Part shown: positions 11,222 to 23,038 of the stretch, in pieces | Layout: each line of letters opens with the position of its first letter | Position numbering within the stretch: position 1 is the stretch's first letter | Assembly (NCBI RefSeq): GCF_025024155.1 | Contig: NW_026251736.1 | Location: forward strand, 124,001-188,000 | Length of the DNA stretch: 64,000 nucleotides | Direction of reading: 5' to 3' | DNA from: Gamsiella multidivaricata | Lineage: Eukaryota; Mortierellomycota; Mortierellomycetes; Mortierellales; Mortierellaceae | The notes under the pieces: generated by a model | The model's input: the letters and a program-made list of their open reading frames with translations, nothing else | The model's database searches: none | What the model was told of the DNA's origin: nothing | Position numbers and translations under genes: made by a program

Positions 11222-13938
11222 ATGGGGATCCAGGGTCTGCTACCGCTGCTAAAGTCCATCGAGAAGCCCGTTCACCTCAAGGACTATGCAGGACAGACCC
11301 TTGCAGTCGATGGCTATGTTTGGCTACACAAGGGAGCATTTTCTTGCGCACAGGAACTATGTCTCGGCCAGCCGACCCAAAAGTAACGAGCGCAACTCGA
11401 TCTCGATTTCAACCATCGCCTATTACGTTTGATGTGGTTCTCTCAACTCATTCGTTCCTCTTGTGCTCAATGTCTCTCTCCCTAGATATATCACATACTT
11501 TATGCGCAAGATCGACATGTTCAAGTTCTTTGGCGTCAAACCCTACGTTGTCTTTGATGGTGGCTATCTGCCCTCGAAAGCCGCCACGGAACAGGAGCGT
11601 CTGAGGTATGTTTTTTAAGAAATAGCCTCTTTCGTTGAATGGACTATGGAACATGCAATTTGTTGACCAACGATCTACACTCCGTTTATAACCTTATAGC
11701 CGTCGGGAGGAGAGCAAAAAGGCGGCCATGGAACTTCTTCACTCTGGAAAGTCAAAGCAGGCGCAGGATCATTTTCGCAAATGTGTCGATGTAACGCCCG
11801 AAATGGCCTACGCGGTGATTCAGGCATTAGAGGCTGCCCAGGTAGACTTTGTCGTGGCACCATACGAGGCAGACGCTCAGATGGCATATCTAGAAATGAA
11901 AGGCTTGGTGCATGGGATCGTCACAGAGGACTCGGATCTGCTAGTCTTTGGCTGCAAAAGAGTATGTCTCTTTCGTCTCTTTCGTGGTATTCACAAAGAA
12001 ATCCGCCATCATCGACCTACATTGTTGACCATGGCCCTCTGGTGTAACCATGCAATATAGGTCATCTTCAAGCTGGATCAATACGGCTCTGGGATCGAGA
12101 TACTGCATGAGAACCTCAGCATGGTGCGCGATATCTCCTTTCACGAATGGACCATGACCGAGATACGTCACATGTGCATCCTCGCAGGTTGCGATTACCT
12201 GCCATCAATTCCGGGTATGGGTCTCAAAACCGCGCAGCGGGTTCTTCGACGCTTCAAAACATTCGAACGGGCTATCAAGCACCTCCGGATGGAGTACACG
12301 GGCGCAAAGATCAAAGCAGACTATGAAGAGGCGTTCCGGAAAGCAGACTTGACCTTTCTGTACGCCCGCGTATATGACCCTGTCTCCCATTCAATGGTAC
12401 ACTTAAATGCCGTTCCGGAGGAGCTCGAAGAGCTTGTTCAAACCGATGAGTACGACTTCCTAGGACCGTAGGTTGAGTAGCATCATGCTAATAGTTTGGA
12501 AGGCAATGTCACCATCCTGAAATGGTATGAATGAAATGTGTTAATATTTCTTCTTCTCAATCGCTTCGTTCAGAATACTTGACAAGGACATTGTGCAAGG
12601 TATTGCTACAGGAAAAATCCATCCTATGGACAAGACGACACTAAGCTGCCCGACAACCCAACGGCCTATCCTAAGAGCCGTCCACGGATCAGAAGGCAAA
12701 GAAAACAGACAGGTATGTATCAGCAACATTTCGAATGCGACTTTTTTTTTTTTTTTTTTTTTTTTAATCGACTGTAGTCAATTTATTGACTCTAACTCTC
12801 TTCATTTTATTCAACGCAATAGCAGTATACCCATAACCTTCCACGACAGACGCTTCCTTCAACGAAGTCCATTCATGCTTACTTCACGAAAACTGCAGTG
12901 TCGTCGTCGAGTTCAACTGAAACAGGAGAGACAGTCAAGAAGGTGGGCACTCACAAAGATTCAGAGACTGTTATAAAACAGAGGCCTCTCGAATTCACTT
13001 CGGCGCCTGCTCCAGCTTTCCCGACCACAAATACTGCGTCAGCTGTGCTACAGGAGCATCCTGCGACAACAGAGAATACATCGTGCCTTGTCATCGTCGA
13101 GGCGCGAAGTCGCTTCTTTGGGTTTGAGTCCTCTACCGCTGATACGGCCACTGATACCGTCGACTGCAAGACAATACGGTCTTATACAGTGCGGGAAGAT
13201 AGCGGTATCGGACTGGATGAAAGCGCCTTGCTACATACCTCAGATAACAAGCGCAGCCTATACGAACAAAGCTTCTTCGGCTTGGAGAAAAAGTCAAAGA
13301 GGACCTCCCTTTCAAAGTCGGCATCACTCCCGCTCCTGTCAAAGACACTGCACGCAGAGGCGACCAGTCTACCACGGGCTGCTAATACAACTCTGCTTGA
13401 TGACGCATTGGACTGCAGGAGAGCAGAGGCGAAAGTGATTCAGGGGTGGCGCGAAAAGTTTTCAAACTCATCGGGATCCGCAGCTGGACGTGCCCCTGGT
13501 CTGACCCGAGCATTTCAGGCGAGTGGAATCAAGATCAAGGGCACGACAGTTTCCGTATCGCAATCAGTGGGATCGAAACAACACCTATTCCGACCTATAA
13601 AGGCTGTACGGACCCCAGCAGGTCACCACACACAGCAAGTGAGCATCAAGAATATGGAGATCGTTCGAACAACACCTGGTCTGCCCGTATACCATCTCGA
13701 TACCACTCGTCGCTCAACCACCATAGCAAACCGAACGACGTCAAGAGCTGTGTCCGTGGTGCCACCGACGAATCGTCGAACTAGCGGATCAACGAGTACC
13801 TCGTCAGGTTCAGGAACGCACTCTCTGTCGCAGGCGGCAGAGGACGTAGGTGGGCCGATGTTGCTCAACCTCGATTGTTTCAAGTATACCCCTGTTGGTG
13901 CTTCTCAGATTGCACCTCCGGCGAAGTCACTCCCTTGA
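11222..13938 (+). CDS. EXO1: Exonuclease 1 (5'-3' exonuclease, FEN/XPG family)
   Basis: EXO1 resects DNA in mismatch repair and double-strand-break repair. Exons: 11222-11382, 11486-11605, 11700-11961, 12061-12467, 12574-12712, 12823-13938, giving 734 aa. The start [13 protein letters not shown] and [13 protein letters not shown] (metal-binding D30) are diagnostic of EXO1 within the family. [33 protein letters not shown] and [18 protein letters not shown] provide the remaining acidic active-site residues and the H2TH/helix-hairpin-helix region. The C-terminal about 350 residues are Ser/Thr-rich and disordered. Just after exon 6 starts there is TKSIHAYF, which resembles a degenerate PCNA-binding box (aromatic pair YF). 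Intron 5 has a T24 run. The tail has little conservation, so its 3' splicing is the softest part, but one open frame reaches the TGA at 13936. Confidence 0.9.
12742..12765. repeat. T24 homopolymer in EXO1 intron 5
   Basis: Uninterrupted T run about 57 bp before the 3' splice site of EXO1 intron 5. Lengths of such runs are prone to sequencing error. Confidence 0.9.
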
Positions 13939-14315
13939 CCATTGGACTAACCAGCGCTCAAACACCCACTTCCTCCTCCGCTCTTAACACATCCTCACAC
14001 TCTCGATTGTCCTATATCTATCTTACTATTATTATATATCTTACTATTATTGTTGACCGAGAAGGTGTGCAGATCAAATAAAATCGTATTAGGGGGGGTT
14101 AAAGAACGCACTGTTCCTTTCAGATTTGATGGGTCCGTTTATATTTATGAAGACGCTATTCTAATTCCCATTCGCCTCCTTTTTTTCCTCTCTCTTTCGT
14201 CTTACTCATTCGCAGACACATACACAACTCACATCGATACACTTACGCAGACATACAGTTCTTCTTTTCGTCACTACCCCCCGTTTCCATTCGAATAAAA
14301 GAAAAGGACGTTGCC
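13939..14315. other. Intergenic region EXO1 / Ariadne gene
   Basis: 377 bp, AT-rich after the EXO1 stop (TCTTACTATTATTA motifs at 14025-14055) and C/T-rich just before the next ATG. No additional gene supported. Confidence 0.5.
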
Positions 14316-16600
14316 ATGAGCTCAGGAAGCATGAGTGAGGACGACTTTGCTGGTAAGGGAAACAAAAAGCTGTGCCTGGATGACAAGGTGTTGGTGGCAC
14401 TGAGCATGTCATTTCTCCTGGGTCACGCAACCCAATCTAGCCCAGTTCAGCCCCTTCCTATTCCCTCTGGCTGTTGAAGGCGGCAGGGGACAGGCAGGCA
14501 CCATTGAGACTCTCGCTGGCAATCTCCCTTAGACTAACAACCACTCCGACTGTTCATTGTCTTCGCTACTGTGCAATTTAGGGTCTGACTATGACGACTT
14601 TGATTCGCAAGACGACTCAGGTAGGCAGATCCACATCAGTGCCATCGCAATCACATCTTATGGACGGTGTGAGAAGGGGAAGTAACCCGAAGAAATAGCA
14701 GCCAACACGTTCCACAACAATGGATATGGCCTCCTGCAATTGCCATTGAAGTTGCTATTATATCCCTTTCTCGCGTCGGCATTGCAGTGCAGAGACTGGC
14801 GCAGCACCACACCTTGGAGCGTCAAGTCAACCAGTCAACCCCATGCCCAACCAACGTTCATGAAATATCGTTGTAGTGATCCCTCTCCTAACGTTGGCCT
14901 TGTTTATGTTCTAGATATGGAGTACGAGCAAGCAGAGGACATTGGTTTCTCGGACATGGTCACCGAGAAGCAGCGCAAGAAGGCATATGAGGTCGATTTC
15001 ACAGTCTTTCCACTCTCAGAAATAGTAGCCGCACAGGCCAATGCCTCCAGCCATGTGGCAGGCATCCTCGGCGTTACTCAGGAGCAAGCCGCGGCGCTGT
15101 TGAGGAGCTTCAAGTGGAACAAGGAACGCCTAGTTGAGCGTTACATGGATCATGAGCAAGAGATCTTGGATCAGGCCGGTGTGGTTTTGAACGATACACA
15201 GACACGCGTTTTCAAACGACCTCCGGGATTCGTTTGCATGATCTGCTTCGACGACAGCAACAGCGGCCCTGCTGTAGGATTGCGATGCCAACACATCTTT
15301 TGCCAGGCCTGTTACGATCACTATCTAACTCAAAAGATCGTCGAGGAGGGCGAATGTCGAAAGATCTTTTGCCCCGAATCTGGATGCGACGTAGTTGTCG
15401 ATGAAAAGACCATCAAGACGGTGGTACAGCCATCTGTATTTGTCAAGTATGTTTAACTTGCGTTCTATTATGGTTCCATCCTTTGTAGCACCCATTAATA
15501 TTTAAGGTCTGCTTTGCAATTGCGTATATCTAACTCTATTTATGTCTTTGATCATGGATAGGTATCGCCAACTGCAGGATAGAGTTTATGTTGAGGATCT
15601 TGATACTCTCAGATGGTGTCCGGCCCCGGACTGCGAGAATGCGGTCGAGTGTCGCCTTCCTCACTCATCCTTTACAACAATTGTGCCCACGGTCCAATGT
15701 GCTTGCGGATATAAGTTTTGCTTCGGATGTGGCAATGGCGACCACCAGCCCGCGCCTTGCGGCCTGGTCAGGATGTGGCAGAAAAAGTGCGCGGACGACT
15801 CTGAGACGGCCAACTGGATCTCGGCGCATACAAAAGAGTGCAGCAAATGTCAGTCGACGATTGAGAAAAACGGAGGATGCAACCATATGACCTGCCGCAA
15901 GTGTAAATACGAATTCTGTTGGGTCTGCATGGGACCATGGTCGGAGCACGGCACGAGCTGGTACAACTGCAATCGATACGAGGAATCGAGTAGTGCCGAC
16001 GCTCGCGACCAACAAGCAAAGTCTCGCGCCTCGCTTGAACGATACCTTCATGTGCGTATCATAGCGGCCTGCTGATATGTAATTTAAGACAACCGACCAA
16101 CTGAGAAATGTATTCTAATTAGCTTTCTGCTTTTGACTATATCAATTGCTCCTTCTTAGTACTATAACCGCTTTGCCAACCACGAACACTCAGCCAAGTT
16201 GGATCGAGACCTTTACATGAAGACGGAGAAGAAGATGGAGGAGATGCAGCGGACAAGCGACCTGTCATGGATTGAAGTGCAGTTTCTCAAGAAGGCTGTG
16301 GACGTCTTGACATCGTGCCGCATGACTCTCCGCTGGACGTATGCATTTGCGTTCTACTTGGCCAGGAATAACATGACAGAGCTGTTCGAGGACAATCAGC
16401 GTGACCTCGAAGTGGCAGTCGAGGCCTTGAGCGAGCTTTTAGAGAAGCCCATTGAGCGGGAAAAGATTGCAGAGTTGCGTCAGCAAGTCCTGGACAAGAC
16501 CGTCTATGTAGGCAGTCGTCGTGAGGTTGTCCTAGAGGATACGGCCAAGGGTCTCGCGGAAGGTCGCTGGGAGTTCTTCGTCGAGTTTGGAAAGGTGTAG
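14316..16600 (+). CDS. ARI1: Ariadne-type RBR E3 ubiquitin ligase
   Basis: RBR ligases take ubiquitin from an E2 via RING1 onto a catalytic cysteine in RING2. Exons: 14316-14352, 14582-14620, 14915-15446, 15562-16051, 16160-16600, giving 512 aa (Drosophila ari-1 about 503). The start is an acidic D/S segment (SDYDDFDSQDDSDMEYEQ), then a UBA-like stretch (GVTQEQAAALLRSFKWNKE). RING1 is CMICFDD...CQHIFCQACYDHY. The IBR is VQCACGYKFCFGCGNGDHQPAPC. RING2 is CSKCQSTIEKNGGCNHMTC...CWVC, with the catalytic Cys in GGCNHMTC. The C-terminal Ariadne helical domain follows (YYNRFANHEHS, TLRWTYAFAFYL). The family resemblance is to ARIH1/HHARI, a partner of neddylated cullins. The first two exons are very short, 37 and 39 nt. 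Confidence 0.92.
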
Positions 16601-16859
16601 AAAAGGAACATGGCCCCGGTATGAAATAAATAAAGATCGTCTTCCACAGTTCACGGAACAAGCGATGGTCTGGCCCTATGTGCCGGACGCCGTATCGTGA
16701 CTGTTTGTAAACCATAATTTGTTGTTGTACTCCGTTCAATGCTTGCTTGGCTGCTTTCATTCTTTTTACCAACACAGCCTAGACAAGGAAACGGGATCTC
16801 CGTTATCGATATCATCGTCATTGAAAAAAAGCGAGGCAAGTAGTTCAGTATACCTTCCA

Positions 16860-18334
16860 ATGCTCAGAACGGCCCCGGCAAAAGCAGCCAAGCAATCGCG
16901 CGCTTTGCTCTCTCAAAACGGACCAAAACGACCCAAAGCAGCCTCAGCATCGGCGCAGAAGACAGGACAGCAAGATAATGAACATTACCGGCAACAGCAG
17001 CATCCTGGCACGGAACCTGGCATACTAATCGACAAGAAACCTACACGAGCGCGATCATTTTTGTTGGACCCTCCAAAGAAACCAGCGTCCAAAAGGTTAT
17101 CGTCTTCAAGCGCGTTACCCTCAGGAGCTAGTTCATTTGAGCGCAGATTAGCAGGTAACCCGTACGGTAAGTTGCTTCTACGACTCAGATGTGCATTATC
17201 GCGCAGTGCGATGGTCTTTGATGGAATGAGTGCTAAAGGGTGCTCGAGTAATTTGGTCCGCCGGGTGTACGTAGCGTCCATCTTGGCAACTCCTATACGG
17301 CAATGTTTATACACGAGAAAGATCCTACCAAGTGGTAAGTACCCGGACACCGCTTCCAAGATCTGTGCAGAAACAGAAAAGATGGCTCACACAGCGTGTT
17401 TGTATACTTTCTTTTAGCGTTCCTGACGAAGCTGATCCAGGCTGCACCAGATTCCCCTGGAGACCGCGTCTGGATCGTTCCTGAGCAGATCATACCTTAT
17501 GAACTGTCCAAGGAGACCAATTCAGGGCAGGCTCTTGATCGCTTTGGAATGGGCAAGTGGATGTTTTCAGGATCGAATCTTGTGCAGAGTATGGTGAAAG
17601 AAGGTATGTAAGCCATGTAGGCGAATGCGTTTCATCTTGCGCAATTTCTCATCGAACATCATGAAGATGCACAAGCTGTTGCAGGAAACTGAGAGACGGC
17701 TCGTCATTTTTGAATAGGAAAATACAAGATGATCAATTCTTCGGCATACGTGAGACCGGACTTGGCGCAACTGATTTACGCTCAATGGACGATGCGCGTT
17801 GTTCATAATACGCTGGACATGTGCAAAAGAGCAACCGGGAATCCACCTTTTGTTATCCTCACCAAAGAGCCGTCTGCAATTGCAACTACGCCGGACGCGA
17901 AACCAGAGGTCTTACAACGTTTGACAGATGAGACCCATCATAATGCCTACTTGCAGTGTGTGTTGCGATTTGAAAGTGACACGGACGTTGCAACTAGCTT
18001 CGGAAACAGTGAACCCCAAGAACCGAGTGTCGACCTCATACCGAATCTGCCCAGCTTTTCAGATAGATCGCTCGTTCAGGAAGATGTCAAAATTCTGAGA
18101 AAGGGCGGAAAGACGACAGTGGTACCAATGTATAACATGAAATACCTTCTTGGAAACCATCCGCAGGGTTTGAGGGCCGTTCATCAAGCGTTCCTTAAAC
18201 GGATACCAGCTGCCGAAGGTTCGGCAGAGGATTCTAATCAACGGTGGATCGGACTTGTCGAATCGCCACAGACGGTTGATACCGCAGTTGGGCTTTGGAA
18301 ACTGGCCTCCATGATGCCGAGGCAAAGTAAATAA
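16860..18334 (+). CDS. Unrecognised, probably mitochondrial protein
   Basis: Four exons give 389 aa: 16860-17166, 17275-17334, 17418-17603, 17718-18334. Residues 1-30 (MLRTAPAKAAKQSRALLSQN) lack acidic residues and are rich in R, K, A and S, like a mitochondrial presequence. A low-complexity K/P/S stretch follows. The conserved-looking core starts at about residue 100: NPYASILATPIRQCLYT, then LPSAFLTKLIQAAPD, VWIVPEQIIPYEL, and a long region with YVRPDLAQLIYAQW. The motif N-P-Y-A followed by L-A-(T/S)-P-(I/V)-R-x-C looks like a fungal mitochondrial protein family I have seen but cannot name. The acceptor of exon 2 (17275) is a choice between two in-frame sites. It is convergent with the BCL7-like gene, stop to stop 113 bp. 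Confidence 0.62.
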
Positions 18335-18447
18335 ATCATCAACACTCAAGTATTGAAAACTGTATGTCTCTTCTTTCGGTTTTATTGTCGCTTTCATTCG
18401 TTATCAATGCAGTGACCAGTAATCACTTTTTTGTGCAGTGTGACAGT

Positions 18448-19725
18448 CTATGCTGAGGGATGATGAGGAACATCCACGTCCATGCTATTGTCGTCTCCGG
18501 GCTTGGTATCGGTTGGTGCCGCTACAGATGAGTCTACTGCACTGACAGCTTCTACTGAGGACTTTTTGTGCTCCATGTCCATAACTTGCGTATCGCCAGT
18601 GTTCTCGACAATAGGATGGGAGTGCTCCTTTTCCTTTACGACAACCTCCTCCATCTCTTCCTCCATTTCGGCCTGACCCTCGTCCAGTCCCTTGACAACC
18701 ATTTCCACCTGCGCTTCCTTCAATTCGTCAACATCGACCGGGGCTGGTGACATGCTTTCAAAATCTTGCGGTGTATTGGCCTGCGTCTCGATCGGAGTCT
18801 CCAGCGATGGTGTGAAAACGAGAGGTCGACTCGAATCTGTATCATCTTCATCATCGTCGCCGTCGCGATCTTCCTGAGGTGCTTGTCTGTCGTCTCTTTT
18901 TGATAATTGTGCTGCGGCCCCCGAATGAGAGGATGCATTGGGTCTTTTGTCAGACTCGGGGTAAGATTGTGATAGTGGGTGTACCCTATTCTTGGACAAT
19001 TCATCGGCGTCATCTTCTTCGTCCTCCTCTCCCGTCTGCACGGGAGTCAAAGCTGTTGTATCTTCAGCATCCTGGAGTGTTGGTAATGGGGGTGCTGGAG
19101 TGCCCACTTCCTATTGATGTTTAAAAATAAAAATAAAAGATATAGAAAAATAAGAAAAGTGAGAGAGATGACGACGCGCTAACTGGTGCCCACGATCCAA
19201 GCTGCACCACTCCTTCGATCATCGACGAGCAATGCAACTGTACCTCTTCAACTTGTCGGGGCACTGGGGCCTGCTCAGTCTCTTCGTCATCATCCTCATC
19301 ATCGAAATCAACCTGTCGATCGGCTGTTGGTCGTAGAAAAAAGTTGCCAGAGCAAAGATATGAGGATAGCAATAATATAGCCACTCCCGATTGCAAAGTC
19401 GAAACGTTGTCCAGCACTTACACTTGACCCATTTGAACACTTGAAGCTGCTTTCCGTTCTTGGACTCGGTCCACTTTTTATCCCTGTATATAGGTTGTGA
19501 TTTCAGAAAGTCGATAATGATATGTCAGCGCAATTCATCGCGTCAAAAGAAAAGGCGTCCAGTAGCAGGTGAACGAATCTGATGAATCCCGAAGAGGAGA
19601 ATGAAGGATTGTAATCCTGCCTACCAGCACTGCACAGGCTGGAGCACAGCTCTCTTGAGACGATCGTGTTCTCCTCCTGCAGCGTGTCTGATGCCCCTCC
19701 CTTCGCGTGGCCTTGTCGAGGTCAT
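18448..19725 (-). CDS. BCL7-like protein (SWI/SNF-type chromatin remodeller subunit)
   Basis: BCL7 proteins are small accessory subunits of animal BAF (SWI/SNF) complexes that contact the nucleosome acidic patch. Exons on minus strand: 19725-19625, 19483-19422, 19323-19244, 19110-18448, giving 301 aa. Across the first splice the reading is DRLKRAVLQPVQCW then DKKWTESKNGKQLQ and VFKWVK. This has the BCL7 N-terminal pattern D-x-(I/L)-K-(K/R)-x(n)-W-(E/D)-K-K-W-x(n)-(I/L)-x-(I/V)-(Y/F)-K-W-V. All three tryptophan anchors and the phase-2 join fit. The rest is acidic and disordered: DFDDEDDDEETEQ, then PTLQDAEDTTALTP, and a Glu/Asp-rich tail, like BCL7 C-termini. The start ATG at 19725 is the first in frame near the domain. 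It is divergent from HIS3 across 254 bp. The name rests on about 50 residues. Confidence 0.72.
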
Positions 19726-19864
19726 TTGTCTTCCCGCTTTGCCGTGTATGATGGGAAAAGGATTCGTCCACTGAGAAGGAACGGTTATTTGAAGCAAGGG
19801 GGTGTTGAGTGCACGTGATGAGTGCACGGACTGTTGGCCTTTGGCCGGAGGATTCTTTTTCGAG

Positions 19865-19871
19865 TGACTCA
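19865..19871. promoter_or_regulatory. Gcn4/CPC1-type site TGACTCA upstream of HIS3
   Basis: A perfect core for the bZIP regulator of general amino acid control lies 109 bp upstream of the HIS3 ATG. HIS3 is a classical Gcn4 target in other fungi. A CACGTG E-box core sits nearby at 19812-19817, within a GTGCAC repeat pair. Function is inferred from position and motif only. The site also lies 140 bp upstream of the divergent BCL7-like start. Confidence 0.55.
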
Positions 19872-19979
19872 AAGGAGATCCTTTTCATATCTCTCACTCC
19901 GCCCACTGGACCACTTCCCTCTTTCCTCCTTTCCTTCTTCCCCTCTTCCTCCTTTCCTTCCACATACATACTCAACACC

Positions 19980-20903
19980 ATGGCCACTCCAGCAAGAACC
20001 GCTACCGTCGCGCGCAAGACCAACGAGACCGACATTCAGATCTCTTTGTCCATGGACTGCGCTGGTGCCCAGGCCATCGACATCGACTCGGGAATCGGTT
20101 TCCTCGACCACGTATGTCAATTCAGGAACTATCTCCAGCACCAATGGACGAATAACAGGATCATTTCTACGCATGTGCATATCTCCATATTGACGTTCAA
20201 TTGCCCCACTCTTCGGACTTGACGACCCACGGATTAGATGTACCACGCTCTGGCGAAGCACTCTGGCTGGTCCCTATCTCTGAAGTGCAAGGGTGATCTG
20301 CACATTGATGACCACCACACTGCTGAGGATACCGCCATAGCCCTCGGCATGGCCTTTAAGCAGGCCCTCGGAGAGCCTCGTGGAATCAGACGATTTGGAT
20401 CAGCGTACTGTCCCCTGGATGAGGTATACACCGATTATAAAATGGTTGGTCAATGGTAGGTAATTCAAGACCGACAAGACTCATCATTTTTCTTCTGCAA
20501 TTGCGTATTTTGTATCGTGTCTAGGCTCTGTCAAGGGCGGTTGTTGATATCTCTGGTCGTCCCTTTGCTGACATCAACTTGGATCTCAAGAGGGAAAAGA
20601 TTGGTACCCTCTCCTGCGAGATGATCCCCCATGTCCTTCAGTCATTTGCACAGGCAGGAGGTATCACTCTCCACGTCGATGTGCTCAAGGGCGTCAATGA
20701 CCACCACAAGTAAGTGACTACAGGATCAAAGCCGGAATCTTTAGATGCGATGCATCCTAGGAAGAACTCTCCGATATCGTTATTAAACAAATGACTCTCA
20801 TTCTAGGGCAGAGAGTTCGTTCAAGGCATTAGCCGTTGCACTCAAGACGGCTGTGGAGAGGACTGGGACAAACGATGTCCCCAGTACGAAGGGGGTGCTG
20901 TAA
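19980..20903 (+). CDS. HIS3: Imidazoleglycerol-phosphate dehydratase
   Basis: HIS3 removes water from imidazole glycerol phosphate to give imidazole acetol phosphate, the sixth step of histidine synthesis. Exons: 19980-20111, 20238-20423, 20525-20709, 20807-20903, giving 199 aa. The manganese-binding histidine motifs are complete: [17 protein letters not shown] across the first splice, [14 protein letters not shown], and [18 protein letters not shown] across the last. [16 protein letters not shown] matches the second half of the repeated fold. The leader is pyrimidine-rich (19913-19963). Single-domain, as in most fungi. Confidence 0.94.
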
Positions 20904-21566
20904 GGACCATGGATGCGGCGTTGGTCGTTTACGGACTGAATAGCGTATATCATTGTCATGTCGTTAGAGGCATGTTGATGGCTCGATACAATGTAATAAA
21001 AAATAATGCTTGAGGCAAGAGCGTACCTTCGTTCTTCACGTTGCTCGTACACTGTATTTCATATGACACTAGTATACCTATGTAAATATGAAGATGCTCT
21101 ATCCCAGATCGATAAATGCACTGGATGCAAGAAGCTATCGCGTCCACCCATAACTAACACAGGATGACGCAGACAGTGGTACAACATCCTCCTATTTTAT
21201 CTTATTTGATCAGTATGGTGGCACTTGTTCGGCTCAATGCTCAACCTAGAGAGTCATTTAAGACGCGTCATGGGCAGCGCTCCGATCACATTTTTGTTAT
21301 TGAGGGTTAACGCATGGTCTGGATTACGATATCCCATGTATGCGAGCAAAAGGAATGATGATCGACTCAACTGAAGTATTTCTCTCCCTCTCCTTCTCAC
21401 GAGCAGGTAGCCGTCAATCTTCCGGGGATAGATAGGATGCACCAGAATCTCGTATGGATTAGGGAGCTGACTTGAATTAGCTAATATAAATTTACGTCCA
21501 GGTGGACATCTTTCTTTCTTTTTTCTTTATCTCTCTCGCCCTCACTTTCATCTCAATACTTCCTTC
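20904..21566. other. Intergenic region HIS3 / oxidoreductase
   Basis: 663 bp. Nothing gene-like. A C/T-rich leader precedes the ATG at 21567. Confidence 0.5.
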
Positions 21567-22982
21567 ATGGCTACCCAGTTGAGCCCGGGTTTCTTTGCTC
21601 GTCGTACGCTTGTTGTGCCCAAGCACTCAGTCTCCAAAGACAATGTAACTACCATTCCGCCTCACTGGAAATTCGAAAGCAACTGCAGCACATCTTACAT
21701 CTCTACGACTCCACAACAACATTGAATAGGATGCACTCAGGATCGGTATCCTCGGGGCTGCAAACATCGCGCCCGATGCCCTAATTTACCCTGCCAGAAG
21801 CATCCACTCCATCGTCGTGGTCTCCGTCGCTGCTCGTGATCAGACCAAAGCAAAGGTAGAAAAGTCCGATGTCTCTTTTCCTTTTTTTTTTTTTTTGACA
21901 CTAACCCTATACGTGTTCGTGTTGTCATGATACGAGTAGGGGTTTGCTGCAAAGTATGACATCCCCAACACCCATCCTACATACGATGCCATTATCAGCG
22001 ACCCCAACATTGACTGCATCTACAATCCTCTGCCAAATGGCCTTCATTACGAGTGGACGAAGAAAGCGCTTGAGGCTGGAAAGCACGTCCTACTCGAGAA
22101 ACCCGCAGCATCGAATGCAGTGCAGACCCAGGAGCTATTTGCTCTTGCCAAGGAAAAGAACTTGGTACTCCTGGAAGCCTTCCATTACCGCTTCCACCCT
22201 GCGTCGATCCGTTTCCGCGAGATTTTGCAGACACACATTGCGGAGGGTCATCCAGTGAAACGTGTCCAGGCCAGGATGTCGTTTCCCTGGGTCTTTCCAG
22301 CAACAGATATTCGGTTCAATTGGAAACTGGCTGGGGGCGTCTTGATGGACTGCGGCTGCTATACTGTCAACTCTATCCGGTACTTTACAGGACTCGAAGT
22401 CGAGAGTGTCGAGAACGCAAAGCCCAGGATAGTTTCAGAAAACATTGACGGACGCATGGATGCTGTCTTGAACCTGAAGGGCACCCACAGTCCAGGTGTG
22501 CAGGCTTCAATGACAGCCAGCTTGACCAACTCGTGGCTGTCTCTTCAGACATATCGTGAGGCCATTCCTACGTTCACAGCAGAGACTGACGATAAGATCT
22601 TTACCTTTGGCGTCTTCGTAATGCCTGGAGTAAGTTGTACTTATAGTTTTTTTTCAAATAAGTGATGCGCGTGATGTAAAAAAAAAAAAGAATGCATTGA
22701 CCCATTCTCGATAAATGAATTACACTCGTGCACAACAAATAGATCTACCACTACTTCACGATCAAGGACAAGGCTTCGGGCAAAACTGAAAACCTGTCCA
22801 AGGAGTATGGCGAAGGACACTCCTCATATAAGTACCAGCTCGATGCGTTTATCAAGGCCGTCAAGGGCGGTGGCCAGGGCACGAGTTCCATCGCCGGATG
22901 GGTAACTAGTGAGGACAGCATCCTGAACATGCAAGCCATTGACTCTATCTATAAAGCTGCCAATATGAAGGTCCGCGAGTGA
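21567..22982 (+). CDS. Gfo/Idh/MocA-family oxidoreductase (dihydrodiol/D-xylose dehydrogenase type)
   Basis: NAD(P)-dependent sugar or diol dehydrogenase. Exons: 21567-21644, 21730-21855, 21940-22629, 22743-22982, giving 377 aa. The Rossmann motif is RIGILGAANIAPDALIYPA. The catalytic lysine motif is HVLLEKPAASNA (the E-K-P signature). Then come EAFHYRFHPAS and MDCGCYTVNSIRYFTG, which places it with the trans-1,2-dihydrobenzene-1,2-diol dehydrogenase / D-xylose 1-dehydrogenase (NADP+) branch. The N-terminal 26 residues (exon 1, MATQLSPGFFARRTLVVPK) precede the Rossmann fold by about 28 residues and are common in fungal members. The substrate cannot be read. Intron 2 has a T15 run (21882-21896). 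Confidence 0.82.
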
Positions 22983-23038
22983 GTTCTACGATCTGGCAGG
23001 TAAGGGAGGACGTCTAAGTAAATAGACGAAGGCCGCCA

